From NCBI RefSeq assembly GCF_050947875.1, contig NC_134572.1, positions 122,011,105-122,075,104 of the forward strand: DNA of 64,000 nt. Direction: 5' to 3'. The notes beneath the pieces were generated by a model, which saw only the letters and a list, made by a program, of their open reading frames with translations, searched no databases and was not told the DNA's origin. The translations under genes were made by a program, and so were the position numbers. Source of the stretch: Dermacentor variabilis. Its lineage: Eukaryota > Arthropoda > Arachnida > Ixodida > Ixodidae. Shown here one piece after another: positions 12,169 to 24,195 of this stretch; position 1 is the first letter of the stretch, and each line of letters starts with the position of its first letter.

Positions 12169-12701
12169 CCGAGCTAAGCCACTGCTATTTTTTCCAATTG
12201 CTAGTAGGTACACCTGGACGTTACATTTCTCATGGCGCTCAACGTTTCTGCGCAGGCGCAAGTAAAAGCGGGTGCGAGAGGAAAAATTGGGGGGCCTTTG
12301 CTCCTTGAATATGCGAGTCTGCCTAGGCACTACGGAGGAAGTTTCTTAACGCTTGTCGTATGCGTTTGTCCCCTAGGCATGCCGGCATTGCGGAGTGCGG
12401 TCGAGATTGTTTACGCTCAGCCGCTGGGTGCCCGTGCAGTGAGTCAATGGGCACGCACGCCCCATTTGGTGATCGCTGTGTCTGAAGGGGCAAGGCTCTA
12501 ACTGGCGTTGTACAAGTCGCGGGTCACATTTTTCGTCGCGACGATAGACTGAATTTTTCACAAGCACTGCTTCAGAAGTGCACATGTAACCGGCAAACGG
12601 AGGCCTCAGAAGAGCATGTGGGGCTATAATAAATCAGGCGGCGCAGGACTTCTAGGGCACCCAGGGAGTATTGGGGGGGATCAAATTTGGAAGCAGGGTG
12701 G

Positions 12702-12842
12702 CCTGTGGGTTGGGGCCGGAGGCCGAAGCGTGCCAGGGGGGGGGGGGGGATTCGCATAAAAAATTGGCTGTCCACGATAGCGGACAGCCGATCTTTTACA
12801 CCCCTGGCCCGTGGAGGTCTCGGCGAGCCCCAACCCACGGAC
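12702..12842. repeat. Long imperfect hairpin with an internal G run
   Basis: The left arm begins ctgtgggttggggc and ends ggctgtcc; the right arm is ggacagcc through gccccaacccacgg. The inner stem of 8 bp is perfect around the 8-base loop acgatagc (12773-12780). Arms are about 65-70 bp with bulges, and the left arm carries a G run of about 14 (12736-12749). It resembles a foldback element or precursor-like RNA hairpin. Confidence 0.7.
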
Positions 12843-13554
12843 CAGTTCGGGTACTTGCTTTGGTGCCCCCGTTGCCGCTTTGGCATCCAGGAGGCGTCGC
12901 CAATAATGCGAAATAATTACACATTGTTTGAATTAGTAACATGACTGAATAAACATAAATACGTCCAGCCGCCAACTTGCGACTCTAAGTTCAGCACTAC
13001 CGCGCCCCGCGGCTTCTACCGGCACGCTTACGGACAAACGCATACAACACGTGACAAGAAAGTCTTCCGTGGTACCTATTTAAGGAGAAAAGGTCTCCGC
13101 ATTTCCTCTTTCGCACCCGCTGTTACTCGCGCATTCTTGCAAACGTCCAGCGTCTCAACATACAGTACCACGCCCCGCTGTACCTACTAGTAATGGTAAA
13201 TCTGCCGCCCGGCCGGGCCGCTAAATCTTGAAAGCCATGCACGACGGGTACAAAGCCCGCGCTGCACTGTGTTTTCGCTGAGTACTTCTCGTTGATGCGA
13301 GCGACAGCACGATGGTCAATTCGATCGATGCTGCTGCCCGTTTCCTAACTGCAGCGTTTTGAGAGCGCGTTTTCGTGGTCATAAAGTGAGATCATGTTGG
13401 CTTGTGCGTGCGTGACACCATGCTTGTGAATTTAGTTAGCATGCCTATGTTTACGGGTTTATACGGGCTGTAACACAGCTATTCTCACTTCGCATAGGTG
13501 TCTACTGATTTGCTATCGCAATCGATGCTTCGCCTTTCCGGCGAAACTGCGACT

Positions 13555-13890
13555 TTCTAAATTGTATGCATCCGATCCACCCGAAGATTCACACCTACAG
13601 CTGCACGATCTGCGACGTGCCATAAACCCTGGAGCATCTACTACTCGAGTGCCCGTGGTACCATGAAGACGCTGCCGCCAAGCCTGCAAAGACCGAAAAC
13701 ATCAACCTCCTCGCTGAGACTTGGGCAGCCAAGATCTCTGGCCCCGGCTTGGACAACCAACGACGACTTCTGGTCAGAGTCCGGGAGGCGATCGCGGCTA
13801 GAGGATTCCTGTAATGAAGGACCCTCCCACAAAGGGTAACCTCAAGCTCGAACGCTCGTGAAGGCACTTTCAGAAATAGAAGTTTATTTC
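13555..13890 (+). pseudogene. 3' fragment of an RNase H-type non-LTR retrotransposon
   Basis: One frame reads a C-terminal knuckle (YSCTICDVP, a stop, then TLEHLLLECPWYHE; C-X2-C...H-X4-C). It continues through ETWAAKISGPGLDNQRRLLV and REAIAARGFL to a stop at 13812-13814. This is the usual far C-terminus of I-type elements (a row beginning 'dxxdQxxLVxxxxxAA'). The sequence then becomes AT-rich. The first ~20 bp may be unrelated. Confidence 0.6.
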
Positions 13891-14104
13891 ATTCCTTCAT
13901 TACTAAGACATACTGTTAAAGTGCCAGATAAAAATACGCCGAAATTTAGTTTGTATACGTTCATCGTCATTTCTTCGCACTGCTTCGCGCTATAAGCATC
14001 ATGTAGACAGCTTTTGCGAACTGGAAATGTAATACGTAATTTGCTTATCTAATATTTCAGCTCTTATCGTGAAAGCCACATTTTTTAAAACAATTGGCAA
14101 AAGT

Positions 14105-15640
14105 GGATATTTTCTTTCACTTTGATTTCCTTAAAGACCCATCACTGGGGGTATTACATAAGGGGTGGGGTTTACAGATGTTTATTCTAATTAGTGGCCA
14201 CATGAGTTCAATGAAGAGTATTAGTATTAAGCTATCAGCAAACATCGATGACCAGGTGTTTTCGGCTATGTGACGGGGCAGGACGCGTTCCAGTCGGTTG
14301 ATGATCGGCCAAAAAAAAATGCAGGGAAGGTTGTAGTGTGGCTGCGCGGACGAGTTACTTGCAAGGGATGCCCTGTACGCAGGGAATGGCGAGGGGGTGG
14401 GGCCAGCACACATGCTGCATGATGGAGCGAGCTGTAATAAAACTTATGAAAGAGGATTAACGAATCAATGCGACGCCGGGATGACAGTGTGTTTAAGCGT
14501 ACTGCCCTTTTATTAGTGATACGCTGCTGTTGTAAGAATACGAAGAATGAATGAATCTTGTCGCGCGATTCTTAATTCTTTCGAGTGCATTGACGAGGTA
14601 AGCTTGATGTGTGACCAGATGGGAGATGCGTATTCAAGTTTCGGACGTGCGAGCGTCTTGAATGCTAGTAGTTTGACGTGATGCGGTGCATGACGGAGAT
14701 GGCGTTTTAGAAATTCCAATGTTTGGTTAGCGGAGGCAGTAATACACCTTACATGAGCAGACCAGTCTAAGTCGTATGAAAGGGTGATGCCGAGGTTTTT
14801 AAGCATGTTCACTTTTTCTTAGGTAGTATTAGTAAAATTATACGGTGAGTATATGGCAGGCACGTACGCAGGATATTTTTTTCGGGTGGGGGGGTGGGGC
14901 AACAAAAGGTAACATTTCTGCGCAAATGAAGGGGGGGAGGAGGTGTGTATAGCTTTACTATTGTAAGTGTGAATAATATCCGCCGTTCGCCATAAGAACG
15001 CGCAAACCCACAAGAGAGAAATGAAATAAAGTGTATTTCAGATGTATACGCCTGTGAGATAGAAATTGACAAACCATGAACCACATAAAATGGACTCGAG
15101 CAGGAAAGAAGCGCAGGAAGAGCGCTGCGAAGAACAAGTAAGCAAGCGAACGTATGAAATAAAGATTTCTAGTAGCGTTATTTCTTAATTACCTCTGGAG
15201 AAATACAGATAAATATATATTTGCGGAACAACCACAGTTATTTTAGATCCCTCCTTTATTGCTCCATCAAATTAAGTGCCAAAACCAACTCGTATTGTCA
15301 TTTGGGAAGTTGCGTAACGATGCGTGGCTGCCAGTCCCGTACAAGCGCGTAGAGCGCAGGACGCTGCGGTTCTAGACGTACTGCCCCCCCCCCCCCCTCG
15401 CCCCCGGATCCGTGTCCGGTAGTATAAGGGCTGGTGGCGGCGAGGGAAGCACATTACATTTAGTGGGATGAAAGGTCATAAACCAGTCGTTGCACCAGTC
15501 TTGCATTTTGTTAAGGTCTACTGTGGCGAGAGTACTTAGTAATTATACGGTAGATGACAAAATCATCAGCGAATACACGGATATGAGAGAAAACATGAAG
15601 AGGAGGGTCGTTAATAAGGTCGCCCTTTTTCTGCGGCCTG
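14105..15640 (-). mobile_element. CR1-like non-LTR retrotransposon, interrupted
   Basis: Minus-strand pieces line up as one CR1-like RT. At 15449-15640: LINDPPLHVFSHIRVFADDF, where FADD is the catalytic motif, then WFMTFHPTKCNVL in a shifted frame. At 14513-14848: VNMLKNLGITLSYDLDWSAH, FLKRHLRHAPHHVKLLA and LARPKLEYASPIW. At 14105-14512 the C-terminal end is present with IDSLILFHKFYYSS-like and TTFPAFFFGRSSTDWN-like text and frameshifts. The 3' end reads (minus strand) gtaatacccccagtgatggg then tctttaagg, a typical CR1-type terminus. CR1 elements lack RNase H. An unrelated segment separates the first two pieces. Confidence 0.7.
14849..15448. mobile_element. Unidentified insertion inside the CR1-like element, with G/C runs near both ends
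   Basis: CR1-like similarity stops near 15448 and resumes near 14848. The ~600 bp between has no RT similarity, a G-rich run at 14884-14896 and 14930-14942 and a C run of about 17 at 15383-15399. The left end reads ggcacgtacgcaggatattt. No terminal repeats or target duplication were found, so it may be an insertion or a rearrangement. Confidence 0.4.
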
Positions 15641-16536
15641 TAAAAATTAAGGCATGACTATTAATGTACTAGTGTAATTTTTAGTGAACGCATTATTTCA
15701 TTTACCCTGACAAAAGCAACTGTTTCTCTCGTATCAAAAGTAACGCTTTTCTTTTGCTTGTTTATTTGTTTCTAATACGTTCTATGATACATAGGTTCTA
15801 CATACAAATGTAAAGTGTCGCTCGCACCGTCGAAAGAAAACGTTTTCGTGAAATATATTTTATGAAATGAAGTTGCTTGTCATATACTGAAGGACATCGA
15901 ATTTTTAACTGAAATCTATTTCGGTCTAGTACCAAGGCAGAACAGTCGACAATATACGACCAGCATCAGCGGCTGCAGAGTTAGACTTAAAATTGTGAAA
16001 TGTTTTCCTTGTCTGTGTGGAATTCAGTGGGGAGTTACGGATGCTGAAAGTCGGGATGAGAAGTCAGCCAAAAGAATGATCTGTACGGAGCGGCGACCGG
16101 AAAGTTGGAACATACACTGGAGAGATGAACATTAAGGGTGTGAACAAATAGAAAAAAAGAACACAAGGATGAACTGAAACACTTGATTTATGTTCCCGTC
16201 CACCGTATCATCGCATTCTTATTGTGCGCAGTCTTTTCCAAAGAAACGAAAGAGGCACTACCGCCTGCGCGGCGTATTTAGAGAACTTGGGGGAGGGTAG
16301 AATTAATGAGAAAAATAGCTCCGGTTCTGCATGGAACAGGCGTTCTACATTTGGGAAAGCTTTGTTGCTCTCGTTCTTCTTTTAGTTACTCGACATTTTC
16401 TTGCGTGGCAGTCCTTCTGGGACTTTCTTCTGCGCAATTTCTCGATTTCCCAGGCGGCACGCTGTCCTGAAGCCGGTGCAGCAAATGCCATTAAGATCTC
16501 CAGTTTGGCTCACTTTCCCTGTTACCAACTTTCCAG
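15641..16536. other. No gene recognised
   Basis: AT-rich sequence with no convincing ORF. Confidence 0.5.
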
Positions 16537-16721
16537 GCCTGAAACGAAAGAATGTTCTTCGCGGGAGCGTTGCGCCAGACTTCGAACAGTTTCGACCTAC
16601 CTCGGCCAAGAAGAGGCCCAGAGAAGCCGCGCTTGACAAAAGTGTTCGCGACGGATACATTATAAAAATTAGTTGCGGTGAAGACTCGCTAGCCTGTAGG
16701 GGTCGCCACTTGCTGAACTGA
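16537..16721 (+). CDS. Possible terminal exon, unknown product
   Basis: A strong acceptor (ttccctgttaccaactttccag, ending 16536) precedes an open frame reading LKRKNVLRGSVAPDFEQF, then PTSAKKRPREAALDKSVRDG, to a TGA at 16719-16721. Many codons end in C or G and two basic clusters are present. An alternative frame (plus 16331-16636) and an antisense frame are also open, and no upstream exon was found. No family recognised. Confidence 0.22.
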
Positions 16722-17814
16722 CGCAAAAATAGCTCACATCACTACCGTCTATAGACCCCTTATTTTATTTCGCACATTGGCTGGAACCCTTGCCAATAAA
16801 TTTGGTCACTACTCTCCTCTGTCAGTGAACTAAATTTATTGGCCACCAATGACAACGAGCTATCCAAAGTGATCCTCATTGAAATGCTGATTTCTTCTAG
16901 AGGCGGCTATGTCCTGAGAGTATGTAGGGTGCTTCACGTAACTTATGTCAAGGATTTTAATAAAGTGGTGCTGCAGCCGGTTAAAACCAACGGCATATGT
17001 TCTGCCATCACGTGGCGCTCCTTAGAGTATATTTTTTAGAATTCTGCTTAAGAGTTAACTAAGATGAATTACGCAATTTTTTTAATATTCCCTTCAGAGC
17101 CAAGCGCGTTTCTTTCGTTCAATTTTAGAGGGTATTCAGTAATGACCAATCCAATTTTTTGTGGCAACGTAAATACTGCGAGGTGATTTTCTTGTGCTTT
17201 TAAAGAAAACCCGCAAAATATGAAATAAAACTAGGCGACTGCACTCATGCGAAGGTGATGTTCTAGAATAGTGCTTGGCAGCTAAGAAATTTCAGCCGAG
17301 CTTTTCAAAAACATGCTCTGTGGACAACATAGAAGAGTACTCATTACTTACTCTCCACGTTTTCCATAATTTAGACTTCAGTTTTTTGAGGTATACTCGA
17401 CATTTCTTTTAGACTATTGACGCTTGCCTTGCACCTTCGCATCATGTGCGATTACGTTTTTTTTTTCTCTTGCAGTCTCACCAGCCTCAGCCAGTTGCAA
17501 CGGCTGATTACAGTCATAATACTGTTTACACAAATTCACACAGAGCGAATTCAATGAGACAGGAATAAAGCGAATGAACTACTCTATCGGGAAATAAACG
17601 GAAAGGTTTATAAGCGTGAGCAATATCTTGGAATAGGTACTCATTTTAACCCATGTAGACAATTGCCGAGATAACTTCTCCGATGAGGAAAATTCACCAG
17701 GCTTTTCAATATCAAAAAAGCTCCAACATGGGGCTAGCCAAGGAGATAATTTGTATACATATCCATTGTATGTTAGCCTGTGTATAAGCTTGTGGGCCAG
17801 AAGTAAACGATGAC
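16722..17814. other. No gene recognised
   Basis: AT-rich, with T runs near 17080 and 17459. No ORF of interest. Confidence 0.5.
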
Positions 17815-18180
17815 GTTTTGAAGGCATTCATTAAAGCAACCTGCGCAGTGCCAAGAAACGCGGCTGACTGCATATCCCGTCTCCAACGGGCAAACGCTAA
17901 TGTGCACACCTGTTTCGGCAATGCTGAGAGTACGAAACCTTTGCATTCGAATTTAGGCCACATTTATGGGCAATGTGCAGCTCCTGATCCTATGCTCTCA
18001 TTTTCTGCGATGGTCGTAACCAGATGTGATAGTGTGTCTTTGCTCTTCATTCCTTCCTCTGTACTCTCTTTTTATCTTTATACTTTCCTCCACCCGCTTT
18101 GCCAACGTAAGGTAGCAAACTAGACTTGGAGCTCCGTCTAAACCTCTGCCTTTGTCCACTATTTTGGAGCTTCCTCTCTC
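17815..18180 (+). mobile_element. Probable 3' fragment of the copy 1/copy 2 retrotransposon family
   Basis: ggtagcaaac at 18111-18120, preceded by a pyrimidine-rich stretch (tcctctgtactctctttttatc) and followed by an element-like pyrimidine-rich end, parallels the 3' UTRs at 8874-8952 and 28310-28450. The short frame upstream (KAFIKATCAVP) resembles the end of the family's protein only weakly. Boundaries are approximate. Confidence 0.45.
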
Positions 18181-19979
18181 ATTCAATGCCCAGAACAATA
18201 CGAACTGCAAAACGACCAATCGCTTTATTCTCAATGCACCAGCATCTGAGCCTTGCTCCGCAAAACTCTTGTGTAAAGGCTAACTGGCACACTCTTAAAA
18301 GGGTTATGCCCTTTACAACTTATCTTGTCCCACAACTCTAACCGTCATCTATCTTGCCCGCATTGATTTTCTTTAACGCTGCGAGACCGGTACTTCATAG
18401 TCACAAGCTCGAGCCCGTTATGTTCGTGCCATAGCATTCCCGAAAGAAAGTAGCAATTGAACATTTTTCAAGAAAGGAAACGCAAGCAAGACAGACGACG
18501 ATTTTTATTGTGGGATAAGTTACGACCCAAAGGGCGTAAATTTTTTTTAAAAGTGAAAGGAAACTTCCTTTTGGCTCAGTTTCATATAAACGATTAGTAC
18601 GTTCAACTCTACCTTTGGTATATACGACAATATGTGCCATTTACCGCAGAGCTGGTAACTGCATAGTTTTCTTGATAGCAGCCTTTCAACAGCGCCACAG
18701 AAAACGAAGCTCGCACCTGGTGGTTGTCGCTGTGATTCAAGTTCCAGAACGGCGGTTTCAAAAATTTTCCGCGCGTGGAGGGCAGCTGTGGGCGCTGGGG
18801 GCTTGAGCTGCCTCACGTCGCCACGCGCCTGGTGTCACACAGAAATCTAGAAGAGCGCGCCGCTGCCCGAGCGACTCAACGGCAACATAGGCTCATCGTG
18901 GCTGCTGCGCCCCAAATCGGCAGTACGCTTTCATTGGGTGCTTCCCCCGCGGCAGCCCCTTCACCAGCGCCCGCCTAGACGCCGACGGAGCCTCATACCG
19001 ACTGTGAGACGCAAACAAAGAAGCTCACTTGGAGACGACAACAACCACCGCACTAGCGGTAACGACCGCGAAGGCCAGTCTGCTAACCCTGATCTGTGAG
19101 TGGCACGGAGAGCAAGGAACCAGTGTCGACGAATGTCGCGGAAGGAGCTTGAGCCTATGTTTCCATATGCCTCGGCCTTGCTTCGAATGTTGCATAGTAA
19201 AGACACTGTTTTGTGGGCAATACGGTTTTCTTTCTTTCTTTCTTTTTTCTTTTCTAACCTATGTAAGCAATTAGACAGTATGACCGCAAGAGCTTGTTGG
19301 CGAAACCCACCTCCCCGTTCCAAAGCAGACGCTCATAACCAACCATCCATCCATCCATCCATCCATCCACGATCCCTCTGATGGCCCGCAACAAGGGAAT
19401 ATAATTCCCTGGTATGAGGCATTAGGGAAATAGAACTGCTTAAAAAGGACCCATCCAGTGTTACTGCAACATCTCTTACTTGACTCTGACAACTTGTTTC
19501 AGTATGTAAATGAACATTTTTCTTTCGCTCCCCCTCCCGGACGTACTCTTCCCTAAGAATGGAGAATCTCTGGCCTAAAGGCTACCACGAGGCGCAACAC
19601 AGAACCCCACTGCGGTCACGGCATCTATACGCTACGCAGAAGAAGCAGGCAACGCGCCACCATCATACGTAGAGTGCAAAGGTTTTGCTGTATGTGCGGC
19701 GGGTCGGAAATGCCTCCTCGCGCTGGTTAGCTCCAGTCTGGCTGCGCTACGTGGTGCTGGCCGGCTTTCTCACGTACCAGCTTGACCGATGAATAATAGC
19801 CGAATTCAGATTGTCCATTTCGAAGAGCTATCAATGGCCAGCGTACCAATGCTAATGGCTTTTATTCGAGATCACGTGTCACCTCCAGTGTTGCCATGTA
19901 ACTTTTGAAACGTGTCGCTAAAGTGAGACAAAAATAGTAGTACATACTCTTGGGCGTGTTGGTAATCCATACTTAAGGG
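18181..19979. other. No gene recognised; (CATC)n at 19343-19370
   Basis: Moderately GC-rich around 18700-19100 with shadowing short ORFs on both strands. A ccat tetranucleotide run lies at 19343-19370 and a tttc-rich run near 19228-19250. Confidence 0.45.
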
Positions 19980-20070
19980 GGAATGGCGCAAACGAACAGG
20001 GACGAGATAGAAAACACGGACGAGCGCAGTCCATGTTTTGTATCTCGTCCCTATTTCCTTGCCTCATTCC
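19980..20070. repeat. 91-bp foldback hairpin
   Basis: Arms of 42 bp (19980-20021 and 20029-20070) surround a 7-base loop gagcgca. The core gggacgagata is exact in both arms, with about 10 mismatches over the whole arm. This is the form of a small foldback/MITE element. No target duplication identified. Confidence 0.75.
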
Positions 20071-20894
20071 TTCAGCAAAAATATTAGCAGGATTTCTGTT
20101 AAATTTTGTTGCAACGTCGCTATGATTGTCGCTTAAGCTTTTCAGTTAATTTTGAATGAAGTGGAACTTTGTAAAAACTCCAATAGAAGCCACTGTGATG
20201 TAAATCATCTACCTAAACGTTTCACCTTTGCGTAAGGACCGTGCGGTTGAGGAATAAAAAAATTAATTTGTCAGCAGGGTGTTATTCGCTTCTGTTTCAC
20301 TGCTGCACTGACGTAATGGCTTAAATTCCTTGTTCAACTTTAGGCTGCAATTGGAAATGCCGCGCAACTGAAACGAAAACGAATAATCCGATTTCCTAGC
20401 ACGAGAAGGCACTTTGACCACATTATTCCTTTAAATTTTCTACTTTTTGATGCTACTGAAAAAAAGAATCTTTTTTTTGCGACATGCGCTTGGTAGCATA
20501 TTAACACGGCGATGACAATTGCGCGAGTTTAATACAGGTCAAATACTACGCTCCCGCTCCTTGATCTACCTGTATCGTCCATGCACTATCGATTTATGTG
20601 AGAAGGCCACAGGAAAAGGAAGCATGTGTTTAAACTTGTGTGAACGACCGTAGCCGATTCGATACGCCTTTCTACAGCCGATTTGTCTTAACAACGTGCT
20701 ACGTTTTAAGCATCACCATTAAATTTATTCTAATAATTTTGTGTACATTGTTTACCACTGTGCCCACAAATGAGGGTATGTTTATCGAACGCGCAGTGCC
20801 TGGAGCGTTAGGAATAATACGAAACGCTTTTGTAAAAATTAAATAAAAACATGCATTATGTGAGCAGGATGCTTATGCTGTGTTGCGGTTGGCA
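20071..20894. other. No gene recognised
   Basis: AT-rich; a single 68-codon ORF (20640-20846) without recognisable features. Confidence 0.5.
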
Positions 20895-21466
20895 TGTAAC
20901 ACCCCGCGCAAAAAGGATGCTCGAAAGTCCCTGCTCAACCAAAACGGAGGATGGATTCCTAATTTGCCATGGTTGTCTCGTGTGGTTGCCGGTCTGGCAG
21001 CCACCCCGCAGTGATGACAGGCCCTTTTGTGTGTGCGACCAAGGGGAGAACCCTTTCCACGAACTGCAACTGCCCAGCTCTAGGGGAGAACGCTTTCCGC
21101 GAACCAAATAGGACCCTCGGGTTGTCGCACAAGGAAGCAAGCCAGTGCCAACTGACCTGGGAGAAGGGATCCGCCACCCAACCACAACCTGAGTCAGTGC
21201 CTGTCACGTGACGTTGGCGTGAACAAGATCCCACCTACGATTTTAGTTGGCCTATTTAAGGGGCCCCGCAATGGTACTTTTCCAATTCATTCATTCTCTT
21301 CTTTTTATGCTTCACGAACTATTGAATAAAAAGTGCAAGTTTCGCACTAGAAATCGTCTCGTCCTTGCCTGGTCGCCATGGTCTACCGGACGCCTGCTGC
21401 CCGCTGACAACGCCACGCCACCCAATAGTAACGCCGGTGGAGGTTCGAGAAACTGGCGTCACAACA
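20895..21466 (+). mobile_element. Possible solo LTR
   Basis: The block starts tgtaacaccccgcg and ends ggcgtcacaaca, the TG...CA form of LTRs. Inside, in order, are two partly repeated units (ggggagaaccctttcc at about 21041 and ggggagaacgctttcc at about 21082), a TATA-like box (tatttaag, 21252-21259), an AATAAA (21324-21329) 70 bp later, and a GC-rich U5-like stretch. Order and spacing suit U3-R-U5. The five bases on each side (tggca, cctgt) do not match, so no target duplication supports it, and no second LTR or gag-pol is present. Confidence 0.35.
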
Positions 21467-24195
21467 CCTGTCAAGGCCGCAGTTGTGTAATGAAAAGTGT
21501 CAAGACAACCGATGTGAAGTTGACCGCTGCTTCATAATAATAAAAGATCCTAGGCGTCATACCGCCGACATCAGTCGCTTACATGAAGCGGTTTAGTATT
21601 GAAGTGCGTTCTAGAAGGCGCATTATTCAAGGCAACTTTCGTAACTTTCTTGTCTCTAAAATATCACTAGTTCTGTCACGTCGCTAGAAAATGAGAGCAG
21701 AAAAAAAATTCAGAAAGAAAGGAAAGATTTCTTCCTAAACAGAAAGAAAGACGCTAAATCTACCGACCAAACCGCTATAAGGGCAACACAGATCACTTCA
21801 AGTAACCAAACATGGCGCCGTTTTTCTTTCTGCTTGAGCTTTGGTATCGAGAACTATTTTTGCATAGCTTTTCTAACGCTTCCGCTCGTATGTCAAAGGT
21901 CAAATTTTATCACAGAGGCTCCCCTAAATGAACACTATCCTAAAATTGGCTCCTTACGCCTAGTTTGAAATATCGTTGCAGTTAGCCTTGAACGCTACCT
22001 TGACATCACTTTTTTGTTGTTGTTGTTCTTTTTTCAGATGCACACAGTGAAACTGGCGCTAACGCGGAGGGCGCTCGTAAACTTCGGCTAACGCCTAAAT
22101 GGTTCCGGTGCACATCAATTTAGAGTTCGTTATTTATGGCATTTGAAACGATGAGCGCTGGAGCTATTCTATGTTTGAAGACATGGCGCAGATAATAATA
22201 TGCAACATAGATGCATGAAGAACCAACACATGAAAGGAAACTCGCTTTGCGAACCATGGAGTCAAGAACGCTACTTTGACAAATAAGCCAAACAACTCGT
22301 AACAAGAATCTTGCGTACCCCTTTAGCACATTAAATTAAGAGATTTGTAAGCCATACCCTACGCAATATGTTATCTACACGTTGTATTGAAATTGCTTGA
22401 ATATGTACGCTGAAACACCAGTAGTTCATCATTCTTCTTTTTCGACTGTCGCTCATCATCTTTCCTGCACTTTGCAACCATTGCGACATTGTGGAACCTA
22501 CTTATTTTTGCTTCGGATGCGACAAATGTGCAAGTGTAAATACTTAATGTTATATACTCACTTATTCAACCTTACCGTTACTACTGGTGTCGTGGCCACA
22601 TTTCCAACGCTCCCGCGTTTGTGTACATTGGTTGAGTCGACGAAATATAGCCCGTGTCTGGTTTTTCCGATATAGAGAGTGAGTATAGAAAGTGACTATC
22701 AGACGGTTACCAGTACTAATTCTGATTCTAGCGGTTCTATCGCGAATAAACGAATGTGATGTTTCACTGGTTGGGGCAGCCAATGCCAGTCATCTACGAT
22801 CGAGCTGTCTTGAGGAAGCAGATCGGGAAGCAACAGACGTCAAGAATGCTTCGCATGTGGTTCAATTGCGCTGTTCGCTGGCACTTACACTTGGTAGAAG
22901 TTAGCGGTGGGGCGCGTATTCCCAGCCGCTCGACATTGCTACCACCCCTCATGACTTGCGCAGGTGCCAAAAACATGCGCCACGTCGTTACGAGTTGGCG
23001 GCATTCATTTCCCAAGCGACTCCGGACCACTCTTGTTGCCACACCGAAGGACCGCAACTAAGAAAGCACCGCGTTAGTAGACAGAGGATTGTACCGGACA
23101 TTCCCTGAGAGAAGGTGTTGGTAGACGTTAGATACTTTTCCAGAGACTTTCTTTAGGACATTAGAATGACCGAATAAGGCTTGTCGACGTTTTCTGAGCA
23201 ACATTGCAACATTTTCTGCGACAAAGTGTATTCTACCGAAGAAGCATACGCCCACGTATACCCATGTCTAGCACAACCACCTATCGCGCTCGACTGTGTT
23301 TCAGGGCGCAAGTACTCTCACACTGCATCCCTCTATCGGGATCCTTCTTTCATGGCGCGAGTGAAGTAAGAAACGTTACTTGCATAATATTTCAAATATA
23401 ATTGAGGATAAGTGGCGACATATCGAAACAGACTGTAGCTTTTCTGCACGTTTATGTTGCCTTATGTTTGCTTATTTGCTGCTCAGGTATCAATCTACAC
23501 TCTGAAGTAACAGCTTTTTCTTTGCGTTAGTTTTCCCTGCGGCTTCAAAAGGAAAAGGTTACTCATGATTAGGAAACTCCTTCTCCCGCAGTAAGCCCAA
23601 AAAGGAGCGGTGGCAAGAGCCATAAGTGCACTTGTCTAAGCCTGGCGGCCGGTTTGGGTGAAAACCCACATGCTCAGATGATATCAACGAGCCGTTTTCG
23701 GACAAGAGCATTTCCATAGCAAGTGCCGAAGGTAGACCTCTCGCACTGACACAGGAAATTACGGGCATCTGGAAGAGACGGCGATATATCCTCACCGCGC
23801 GCGGATGGACGGTATAACAGCCGCACTTATGCGAACTCTTCAGAGCGATACCTGTACTTGCCAGGTGAGTCATTAAATATGCCTTTGGGCAACGAGAGCG
23901 ATCAAGCTGCTTGCCTTGACATCACAATATTATGAAAAAGAGACCTCCCCGTTGAAGATCAGGCCGTCAGGTTAACGAGTGCCTTCCAATTGCATGCATT
24001 GTCTGTGGCGTCAGGTCTCGTGACAAGCAAAGTGGTAGCACTCAAATTCTGCGCCTTTATTAAAAATTTGTTCTAGGCTCTAGTATCATTCTAGTTCTAT
24101 AGAATGATAAATCTATGCTGCAGTGGCAAAGTAGGAGACTGTGTACGAGACCACGAAGCTGCAGTGGCGGGTGTCCGATATCTTTTCTTTTTTAA
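21467..24195. other. No gene recognised
   Basis: One frame at 22692-22904 has a hydrophobic start (LPVLILILAVL) but no ATG. Other ORFs are short and overlapping. The region is AT-rich with no repeat I can define. Confidence 0.45.

Larger units (their letters stand above)
10532..13522. mobile_element. Possible DNA element bounded by 12-bp inverted termini
   Basis: attgcgatagca at 10532-10543 recurs exactly inverted at 13511-13522, and both ends lie next to a copy of tcgcataggt. Between them lies GC-rich sequence with inverted repeats, a hairpin and a basic ORF. A 12-bp match over 3 kb could be chance or two separate small repeats facing each other. The left end is followed by ggacactccaggcgcattt, which I associate from memory with tick dispersed repeats. 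Confidence 0.3.

Noticed and set aside
12960..13190. Loose direct repeat (acgtccagc...ccgcgccccgc and acgtccagc...ccacgccccgc)
   Set aside because: Similarity is short and patchy; could be chance in GC-rich sequence.
22692..22904. ORF with a signal-peptide-like start (LPVLILILAVL)
   Set aside because: The frame has no ATG at its start and no convincing splice acceptor or downstream exon.
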